DNA of 12,897 nucleotides, taken from positions 1 to 12,897 of the forward strand of contig CALWAA010000013.1 of the NCBI GenBank assembly GCA_944372725.1, given 5' to 3'. Positions 7,027 through 12,897 of this stretch are shown piece by piece; the first letter of the stretch is position 1; each line of letters opens with the position of its first letter. The stretch comes from an uncultured Bacilli bacterium (GTDB taxonomy: Bacteria; Bacillota_I; Bacilli_A; RF39; UBA660). The notes below the pieces were generated by a model that worked only from the letters and a program-made list of their open reading frames with translations, was not told where the DNA came from and searched no databases. Made by a program: the position numbers and the translations under genes.

Positions 7027-7056
7027 ATTATACCAAACAAAAAGAAGAAACGTCTA
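7027..7056 (-). promoter_or_regulatory. Promoter for recG with extended -10
   Basis: Minus strand TAGACG (7051-7056), 18-base spacer, then TATAAT (7027-7032) preceded by TG (TGGTATAAT), a perfect extended -10. The -35 contains the TAG stop of the upstream cohesin-like gene. The expected transcript start falls almost at the ribosome site GGGAGGG, giving a very short leader. Confidence 0.55.
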
Positions 7057-8805
7057 TTTTTTCTTCTTCTTTTTCTTTCTATCATCTTCAAAGATATCAT
7101 AAACACCTGTATCTTCATTCAAAGAATTATCAATATTTTTAATATCATCTTCTATTTTTACTTCAGTGTTTTCTACTTCATCTTGAAAGAAAGCTTCTTT
7201 TTGAAGTTTTTTCTCTTCTTTTGCTTTCTTTTTTGCTTCCTTACGTTCTTTCTTTAATTCCTTTTTAGATTTCTTTTCCTCTCTCTTTTCATCATTTTTC
7301 AAAGTCTCTTCATTATTTTCATCCTGTTTTATATCTGAAGTTTTCTCTTCTTGAGGTTCTTCTTCAAATTTTACCTCTTCCACTTTAATAACATCTGAAT
7401 GAATATCATTTTGTTCTTTTTCTTGTATTTTCTTTACTTCACTAACGACATCATTTAACTTTCTTGTTGCCTCTATTTTCGCTTCTTGTTTTTCAATAAA
7501 TTGATTAATTTTCTTTTGTTTCTTTTTTGTACTATGAAGTAAACCAAATATCAAAATAAGCATTAAAAATAAGGCACCAGCAAAAGCGATAATAACATAG
7601 GTATAATATTGAATTGTTTGATTAGCACTATTTATAAAAGATTCATCAAAAAGAATAGCTGCCTCACTTTCTTTATCATATAAATAAAGGTTAGTTTTAC
7701 CCGTTTCTAAATTAATAGCATTAATAATATAAAGATTACTATCTTCACTATACTTATAAGCATCCATAGTAGCACCATTAATTTCCACAGCTGTTTTAAT
7801 ATAATCAAGTTCTGTATCGAAAGCTACAGGAACCAAAGTATAAGATTTTGAAGTAAGTTCATTATATAAACTATATTCACCATTTTGATAACGATAGTAA
7901 GAAATATTACCCTCTTCATCTTTTAAACCAACTAAAGTATAACCAATGGCATCATTAACAAATGCTGGAATTTCAAATCCATTAATATCAACTGTAGTTG
8001 CCGTATAAGTAGCAGGCGCTGTAAGTAAGGTATCACTTTTAACAACGGTATAAGTAACACCATCCTTTACAACTTCAATGGGATTTTGATCTTCAACATT
8101 AATAATTAAAGTATAAGTTTTTTCATCTCCATTTTGAGCAGTAACTACAATAGGTACAGTATTAAGTCCTTCCGTTACCTCAATATCGCCATCCCCATCA
8201 ACAGATGCTGTAGAATCATTTTTAGTAGCCGTTACATTTACCATAGTAGTACCAGTTGGTACCGTAACATGATATTCTAAAGTATCTTTAGCAAATTCTT
8301 CTTCTAAATCAAAACTTTCTTCACCAACCGTAACACTAAGACCTTTTAAGTTATTATCTTTACTATAACTAGCTTCTAACTCCGCTTGAGTCATAATTCG
8401 AATTGACTTACTTGAAGAAGTCAAACTCATTTCACTTTCATCCATCGCATACGCAAGATAACTGCTAACAGATACTCTTGTGTTACCCGTTTTTAATGTT
8501 TTAAACACAAAAGTATAAGATTTGCTTTTCACCCCTGACAAAGTAGTTGTATAACCAAGCATTTTCGTTCCACCAGATTCGGCAGTACTACTAACTAATT
8601 GTAAATATGATTTATCATAGTTAAGAGCCATTTCCCAACTACCAATCGCTGTTGAACTAGAAAGCGTAACTGTAATAGTAACTCGGTTTCCAACAACTGC
8701 GCTAGATGTACCCGTAACACTTATTTTACCGCTTGCTGCATTAACCATACTAGGTAATACCAACAAACTAATAATTCCTAATAAAAATATTTTTAATTTT
8801 TTCAT
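7054..8805 (-). CDS. Membrane-anchored cohesin-like / cadherin-like surface protein with a charged cytosolic tail
   Basis: A 583-residue single-pass membrane protein. Order: signal peptide (1-23, ending VNAA); a cohesin-type beta-sandwich (about 25-137) with the usual strands, including GSWEMALNYD at 55-64; a cadherin-like beta-sandwich (about 150-237) that starts DNNLKGLSV and ends EKTYTLIINV; a further extracellular region (about 245-395); one transmembrane helix (about 401-423); and a 160-residue cytosolic tail very rich in Lys and Glu, likely coiled-coil, ending in seven lysines. The ribosome site overlaps the stop of the upstream gene (TAGGAGG), which encodes a dockerin-bearing wall hydrolase. 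The inferred role is to hold that enzyme at the membrane face through cohesin-dockerin contact, with the tail reporting to or anchored in the cytosol. Cohesin and cadherin-like calls rest on pattern recognition only. Confidence 0.75.
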   Translation of the reverse strand: MKKLKIFLLGIISLLVLPSMVNAASGKISVTGTSSAVVGNRVTITVTLSSSTAIGSWEMALNYDKSYLQLVSSTAESGGTKMLGYTTTLSGVKSKSYTFVFKTLKTGNTRVSVSSYLAYAMDESEMSLTSSSKSIRIMTQAELEASYSKDNNLKGLSVTVGEESFDLEEEFAKDTLEYHVTVPTGTTMVNVTATKNDSTASVDGDGDIEVTEGLNTVPIVVTAQNGDEKTYTLIINVEDQNPIEVVKDGVTYTVVKSDTLLTAPATYTATTVDINGFEIPAFVNDAIGYTLVGLKDEEGNISYYRYQNGEYSLYNELTSKSYTLVPVAFDTELDYIKTAVEINGATMDAYKYSEDSNLYIINAINLETGKTNLYLYDKESEAAILFDESFINSANQTIQYYTYVIIAFAGALFLMLILIFGLLHSTKKKQKKINQFIEKQEAKIEATRKLNDVVSEVKKIQEKEQNDIHSDVIKVEEVKFEEEPQEEKTSDIKQDENNEETLKNDEKREEKKSKKELKKERKEAKKKAKEEKKLQKEAFFQDEVENTEVKIEDDIKNIDNSLNEDTGVYDIFEDDRKKKKKKK

Positions 8806-8814
8806 AAATTCCTC

Positions 8815-10581
8815 CTAACTTTGATTTATCTTTCCAGCTCCCAAGATTTCTTTTTGCATCTGCAATAAGTCAAGAGCACCTATTACTCCATCTCTTGAAG
8901 TATCAGCAGCTTCTTTATAAACACCAGTCAAACTAGAAGCACCTAAAATATTTTTTTGAACTTGTAATAAATCTAAAGCGCCAATTTCTCCGTCACCAGA
9001 AGTATCACCATAAACCAAAACCGTTAAAGTCTTAGTCTCACTGCTATTAGTAATGGTAATTTTAGACCCTGTCCCAACATAAGTTTCTGCTGCTTGAACT
9101 TTAACATTGCCAGTACCAGCGATAGCCTCTAAATTTCCCTTAATAGTTTCTACACTAGTCTTAGGACTAATTCCCTTAATAGTATCTCCTGATATTTTAT
9201 ATCCAGCTGAAGTTACAATTGTTCCAATCGCTGATGAACTAGGACTAGAGCTAGAACCACCATCATCTACCGGACCACTTGGACTATTATCAATAGAAGC
9301 ATTCATATTATTATAAACTGGAATATAAAAGACAAAAGCAGAATCCAACAATCCAAGTTCTTTGTACGCATTATAAGCAGTAGAAGCTTCACTACTAGGA
9401 GCTTGCATATTAGCCATATAATAATGCATATAAAGACTACTGCTATTTGTTGGTACAACATTAAATCGTTCTAAATAAGATGTATATTGACCAATAGAAA
9501 TATAATCATCATAAAGAAATGTAGCTCCCCCTACGATGGCTTTATTAACTGAATTCCAACCTAAGCTAATTGCTTTCTTAAGACCACAATAAGTAGCTCC
9601 TCCACCACCTGTAACACAATAACCACTTACACCAATATTATAAAAATTATAATATCCACGAAAATCATAATAATGAGTACCATCTTCATTTACCGGAGCA
9701 TAACTAATTTCACCAGCAAAATTACCTTTATATAAATTTTGAAGACGAGTACCTGTTCCTAGTTCTTGATACATACGAGAAGCTAAATGAGTTGGACTAA
9801 CATTATAAGTTTTTCCACCCTCTACGATATCTTTAGAAATATCATATCCTAAATTATAATGGTATTTATAAAAATCAGCACCATCAACTATAACCCTAGC
9901 AATATCCGCATAATGTGCTTCTAAAGCCGAATTATAACGATTATCTTCAAATTGAAAGATGTAACGTTCTGAAAAGAAATTTCTTGGGTCTAAATAATAA
10001 GCTACAGCTTCTTGATTAACTGAAACGAACCCACCTTCCTTATAACTACAACTAGTATCAATCCACTCGGAATTACTAGTTTGAAGAAGGGAATCTCCAC
10101 AAGAAGTAAAACTATTTACTGCACTCGTCCAATCAAGTCCTGTTATAACTGCTTTAAACTCCCAATTTGGATGAGCTTGTTTTAAACTACACAATCCAGA
10201 CCAATAACTAGCTGGAAATCCTGCTTCTTTCATCTCTGCCTCACAAGCTGTAGTTGGTTCTGTTTTTTCTTCTTCCGGAGCAATCACTGGTGTAACATAT
10301 TCACTGCAAACATACCCAGTTGTACCATCATAATCTATTTTATACCAACCAGCATCACAAGAACCATTTTTCCGTTCATCTGCTATCACATTAGAATCAA
10401 GTAAATTATAAACAGAACCAACATTTTCTAAACCAAGTTTATCATAATTTGTTGAAGGCCCCTTCCGAATAAAATTACTATCCATAAAAATAACATAATC
10501 ACTACTAGCATAAACATTCAAAGTTAGACAAAAAAAGACAAATACAAAAGAAAAAAACAATAAAACTACACTTTTCTTCAT
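8815..10581 (-). CDS. Secreted SH3 / glucosaminidase-type wall hydrolase with C-terminal dockerin
   Basis: A 588-residue exported protein. Order: signal peptide (1-25, ending VYA); SH3b wall-binding domain (about 28-97, FIRKGPSTNYDKLG and GWYKIDYDGTTGYV); a glucosaminidase-like catalytic region (about 115-376) with YYLDPRNFFSE, FQFEDNRY, SPTHLASRMYQELGTGT, RGYYNFYNIG and the closing GQYTSYLERFNV; a Ser/Gly/Pro linker (about 429-450); a small beta domain (about 452-523); and a type I-like dockerin (525-583). E273 in YQELG is a candidate catalytic acid. The dockerin has two near-identical calcium loops, GDTSGDGEIGALD and DTSRDGVIGALD, with Asp at loop positions 1, 5 and 12. The mature protein has eight cysteines, unusual for a Gram-positive exported protein. 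It likely cleaves the glycan strand of peptidoglycan. The next gene encodes a cohesin-like protein, its probable docking partner. Confidence 0.85.
   Translation of the reverse strand: MKKSVVLLFFSFVFVFFCLTLNVYASSDYVIFMDSNFIRKGPSTNYDKLGLENVGSVYNLLDSNVIADERKNGSCDAGWYKIDYDGTTGYVCSEYVTPVIAPEEEKTEPTTACEAEMKEAGFPASYWSGLCSLKQAHPNWEFKAVITGLDWTSAVNSFTSCGDSLLQTSNSEWIDTSCSYKEGGFVSVNQEAVAYYLDPRNFFSERYIFQFEDNRYNSALEAHYADIARVIVDGADFYKYHYNLGYDISKDIVEGGKTYNVSPTHLASRMYQELGTGTRLQNLYKGNFAGEISYAPVNEDGTHYYDFRGYYNFYNIGVSGYCVTGGGGATYCGLKKAISLGWNSVNKAIVGGATFLYDDYISIGQYTSYLERFNVVPTNSSSLYMHYYMANMQAPSSEASTAYNAYKELGLLDSAFVFYIPVYNNMNASIDNSPSGPVDDGGSSSSPSSSAIGTIVTSAGYKISGDTIKGISPKTSVETIKGNLEAIAGTGNVKVQAAETYVGTGSKITITNSSETKTLTVLVYGDTSGDGEIGALDLLQVQKNILGASSLTGVYKEAADTSRDGVIGALDLLQMQKEILGAGKINQS
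8820..9009 (-). repeat. Two tandem dockerin calcium-binding repeats
   Basis: The C-terminal codons of the hydrolase hold two copies of a loop-helix unit (residues 526-547 and 560-581), sharing DTS.DG.IGALDLLQ.QK.ILG. The protein repeats are nearly identical while codons differ, which suggests an old duplication kept by selection. Loop positions 10 and 11, where known dockerins contact cohesin, are Ala-Leu in both copies, compatible with the dual binding mode known for type I dockerins. Confidence 0.8.
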
Positions 10582-10618
10582 ATAAGCCTCCTATCTAATC
10601 CTATTATTATTCATAATA

Positions 10619-10647
10619 ATTATAAACGATTTACACTAAATTCACAA
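10619..10647 (-). promoter_or_regulatory. Promoter for the dockerin hydrolase / cohesin operon
   Basis: Minus strand TTGTGA (10642-10647), 17-base spacer, perfect TATAAT (10619-10624). The start would lie about 30 bases upstream of the ATG, leaving room for AGGAGG at the right distance. It faces away from the LCP promoter, and the two elements are 49 bases apart. Confidence 0.6.
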
Positions 10648-10696
10648 TATAAACTCCTAAAAATAACAGTAAAATGATGTAAAGTGCATATTTAAT

Positions 10697-10725
10697 TTGC
10701 AAGTAATGAAAATATATTATATAAT
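10697..10725 (+). promoter_or_regulatory. Promoter for the LCP-PASTA gene
   Basis: Plus strand TTGCAA (10697-10702), 17-base spacer, perfect TATAAT (10720-10725). The predicted start near 10732 gives a leader of under 30 bases before the ATG at 10760. Confidence 0.65.
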
Positions 10726-10759
10726 GTATAGTGTTATCATATAAAAATGAGGGTTGCCA

Positions 10760-12832
10760 ATGAAAGTATTATTTAACAAATTAAAGAAAACAAACAAAAT
10801 ATTTTTGATAATTTATTTAATTACATTTATCATTTATTTAATTACATACATATTGCTAATTAAAAACTTAATGAGTTTATCTGGAATTGAAACTGCAATA
10901 AGAATTATAGTTATCGTAATATTCGGAATATGGTTGTTAGTGTATTTCCTATGGAATTTAATTAATCTGATATTAAAGAAATTTATTAAGCTATCCATTA
11001 CAACTGCTATAACGATTATATTTGCTATTGTATTTAGCTTTGCAAACTACTATATCAATATGCTTTATAGTGGCATTAGTAATATTGGCGAAAAAGAATA
11101 CATTGTTTATACAACCAATTTAGTAGTATTAAATGGTACCGAAATTAATGATGAAAGTATTTTAGGAATGATTAATAATTCAGATGACATTGAAGGTAAT
11201 GTTTTAGCCAAAGAACTAATTGAAAAAGAAAACTTAACCAACAATGAAATAGAAGAATATTCAAGCTATTATGAAATGATATTTGATTTATTAAATGGAA
11301 AAATTGATGGCATATTTTTAAGTTCCAATTATCAAACCATCTTTGGCAGTGAAGAATCTTTTAAAGACTTAAAAGATACTACCATCGCTTACACTTACAG
11401 TAAAGAAATGGAAAATCAAGATACTACTTTAACTAGCAATAAAAGCTTAAAAGAACCATTTACCATCCTTCTAATGGGTGTAGATAGTGAAATAGATGGC
11501 TTAAATGCCAATGCTGCTTTTAATGGGGATACCCTAATGCTTATAACGTTTAATCCCAAAACACTAAATGCTACGATGTTTTCTATTCCAAGAGATACTT
11601 ACGTACCAATCGCTTGCAATAATAACAAATATGCCAAAATCAATTCTAGTGCTGCTTATGGAACAAGTTGTGTCATTGATACGGTAGAACAACTAACTGA
11701 TATAACGATTGACTATTATGTAAAAATAAACTTCAAAGGTGTAGTTGACTTAGTCGATGCCCTAGGAGGTATTGAAGTAGACATCGAAGCTCCAGACTTT
11801 AATTACAATCATGGCGTAAACTGTGGTGGAAAATTCTGTGAACAAAATAGTGACCGCGATACAAGTGCAAGTGGCATGATTTATCTAGACCCAGGCTTAC
11901 AAACAATTAATGGGGAAGAAGCACTAGCTTATGCTAGATGTAGACATCTATATTTACAAAGTGATATTGATAGAAACAAACACCAACAACAAGTAGTAGA
12001 AGCGATTGCCAAAAAAGCTGCAAGTCTAGATAATTTATCAAAAATAGAAGAAATATTAAATGCTGTAACCAAAAATATTACAACCAATATGTCAAGCAAA
12101 CAAATATTATCTTTCTATGATGTTTTAAAATCAATGATAGCAAGTTCCTTAAGCGATGGTTCTTTCTTAACAATTGAAAAAACATATTTAGAATATTATA
12201 GTTTACCAGTAAGATTAGGCAACAATGGACCATTTACATCTGCAATTGGTTACTATCCCGATTCATTAAATGCTATTATAAAATTAATGAAAGAAAACTT
12301 AGAAATCGAAAATCATGAAATGATTAAAACATTTAGTTTTGATGCAAATGAAGAATATACAACTAAAGTAAGCGGCCAAGGTATTACAACCGGTACTAAA
12401 CTTGAAACAATGCCAAACTTTGTTGGCAAAAGTGTTAGTGAAGTAGAAACGTGGGCCACTAATCACAATATAACCCTACACACTGAATTTGTAAATAACA
12501 CAAGCTCTTATTATAATCCCAATATAGCCCCAGGTTTAATTTCTAACCAAAATATATCAGATGGAATATTATTAAACAATGTAAGCGAATTAACCATATA
12601 TATTAATAGTATCAGTACCAATAATGATAAACCAACTACACCAAATGATGATAACAATTATAATGATAAACCTAGCGAAGATGATAACTTACCAAATGAT
12701 GAGCAAACAGAAGAAGATAACCCACTAGATGACATATTACCTAGTGATGATAATGATGAAGAAAATGATAATTCTGAATCTAGTGAATCAACAACACCAG
12801 ATAAAGAAAATGAAAATCACCCAATCGAGTAG
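10760..12832 (+). CDS. LCP (LytR-CpsA-Psr) family protein with PASTA domain, 3' end altered by an intron
   Basis: A 690-residue protein of the LCP family, which transfers undecaprenyl-linked glycopolymers onto peptidoglycan at the outer membrane face. Order: three N-terminal transmembrane segments (about 14-36, 45-72, 78-100); an extracellular region of about 130 residues, perhaps related to solute-binding domains; the LCP domain (about 233-420) with ILLMGVDS, GDTLMLITFNP, SIPRDTYVPI, KINFKGVVDLVDALGG, LNGEEALAYAR-type ING-E-ALAYARCRH and SDIDRNKHQQQ; a PASTA domain (about 548-617); and an acidic, Asn-rich disordered tail (about 620-690). Arg278 and the DIDRNKHQ arginine match residues that bind the pyrophosphate lipid. 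Start is ATG at 10760 after GAGGG; TTG at 10754 is less likely. The last two codons and the TAG lie inside group II intron sequence, so the native tail was probably longer. Confidence 0.9.
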   Translation: MKVLFNKLKKTNKIFLIIYLITFIIYLITYILLIKNLMSLSGIETAIRIIVIVIFGIWLLVYFLWNLINLILKKFIKLSITTAITIIFAIVFSFANYYINMLYSGISNIGEKEYIVYTTNLVVLNGTEINDESILGMINNSDDIEGNVLAKELIEKENLTNNEIEEYSSYYEMIFDLLNGKIDGIFLSSNYQTIFGSEESFKDLKDTTIAYTYSKEMENQDTTLTSNKSLKEPFTILLMGVDSEIDGLNANAAFNGDTLMLITFNPKTLNATMFSIPRDTYVPIACNNNKYAKINSSAAYGTSCVIDTVEQLTDITIDYYVKINFKGVVDLVDALGGIEVDIEAPDFNYNHGVNCGGKFCEQNSDRDTSASGMIYLDPGLQTINGEEALAYARCRHLYLQSDIDRNKHQQQVVEAIAKKAASLDNLSKIEEILNAVTKNITTNMSSKQILSFYDVLKSMIASSLSDGSFLTIEKTYLEYYSLPVRLGNNGPFTSAIGYYPDSLNAIIKLMKENLEIENHEMIKTFSFDANEEYTTKVSGQGITTGTKLETMPNFVGKSVSEVETWATNHNITLHTEFVNNTSSYYNPNIAPGLISNQNISDGILLNNVSELTIYINSISTNNDKPTTPNDDNNYNDKPSEDDNLPNDEQTEEDNPLDDILPSDDNDEENDNSESSESTTPDKENENHPIE

Positions 12833-12897
12833 AGGAAAATAAATAATTATTTTGCCCCTCTCACACCACCGTACGTACGGTTCTCGTATACGGCGAT
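12824..12897 (-). mobile_element. 3' end of a group II intron (domains V and VI), rest beyond the window
   Basis: Read on the minus strand, bases 12897-12865 fold as domain V: a 9-bp lower stem AUCGCCGUA/UACGGUGGU (with two G-U pairs), the 2-base CG bulge (12874-12875), a 4-bp upper stem UACG/CGUA and loop AGAAC. The catalytic triad appears as CGC, the form known in IIC introns, although subclass cannot be fixed from this much. Domain VI follows (to about 12825): the AGAGG/CCTCT stem, an inner AAAATAA/TTATTTT hairpin, and an unpaired A seven bases from the 3' end, the position of the branch point. The intron ends ...CTCGAT at about 12824, fitting the 3' AY rule. The reverse transcriptase/maturase and 5' end would lie beyond the right edge. 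Confidence 0.85.

Noticed and set aside
9107..9316. Plus-strand open frame of 69 codons
   Set aside because: It is antisense to the linker and pre-dockerin domain of the hydrolase; low-complexity shadow with no start signals.
7054..10581. A cellulosome locus
   Set aside because: There is one cohesin-like domain and one dockerin, no carbohydrate-binding module and no plant-polysaccharide enzyme. The dockerin enzyme looks like a wall hydrolase, so plant-fibre degradation is not supported.
1..12897. CRISPR array, tRNA or rRNA genes, insertion-sequence ends
   Set aside because: No regularly spaced repeats, tRNA cloverleaf or rRNA motifs were found on either strand. The only mobile DNA seen is the intron end at 12824-12897.

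Overview
The window is AT-rich (roughly 30% G+C by eye) and reads as chromosomal DNA of a Bacillota-type (Firmicutes) bacterium. Shine-Dalgarno sites are strong (AGGAGG, GGGAGGG), promoters are sigma-A-like, and there is a LytR-CpsA-Psr cell-wall enzyme, a dockerin, and the end of a group II intron. TGA is used as a stop and Trp is TGG, so this is the standard bacterial code, not that of mycoplasmas. An uncultured, gut-type anaerobe is a plausible guess, but the genus cannot be read from the sequence.

Layout. From about 95 to 10581 every gene lies on the minus strand, so transcription runs from high to low coordinates. (1) 8815-10581 and 7054-8805 form a tight pair: a secreted SH3/glucosaminidase-type wall hydrolase ending in a two-repeat dockerin, then a membrane-anchored protein whose outer end is a cohesin-like domain. 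(2) 5023-7008 is recG, with its own likely promoter. (3) 4671-5022 is a gene-poor stretch holding a probable stand-alone small RNA (promoter, hairpins, C-rich linker, intrinsic terminator). (4) 3960-4670 is a membrane-bound XRE regulator with its own terminator. (5) 3835 down to 2329 is an envelope thiol-redox module: CcdA, a membrane-tethered thioredoxin and a small lipoprotein. (6) 2278 down to 570 is an MmcQ/YjbR-EVE fusion coupled by an ATGA overlap to a DUF5131 protein, followed by a PPC/DUF296 protein (116-535) and a terminator.

On the plus strand, 10760-12832 encodes a large LCP (LytR-CpsA-Psr) protein with a PASTA domain, divergent from the dockerin hydrolase. Both promoters of the divergent pair are visible in the shared intergenic region. 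The last 74 bases are the 3' end (domains V and VI) of a group II intron on the minus strand. Its boundary falls in the tail of the LCP gene, so the last two codons and the stop appear to come from the intron.

The most interesting reading is that the right half is a cell-envelope locus. A wall hydrolase may be docked non-covalently onto its neighbour's membrane-anchored cohesin, next to a wall-polymer ligase carrying a PASTA domain. The exported hydrolase and the LCP domain are unusually Cys-rich, and an extracytoplasmic thiol-redox operon lies a few kilobases away.
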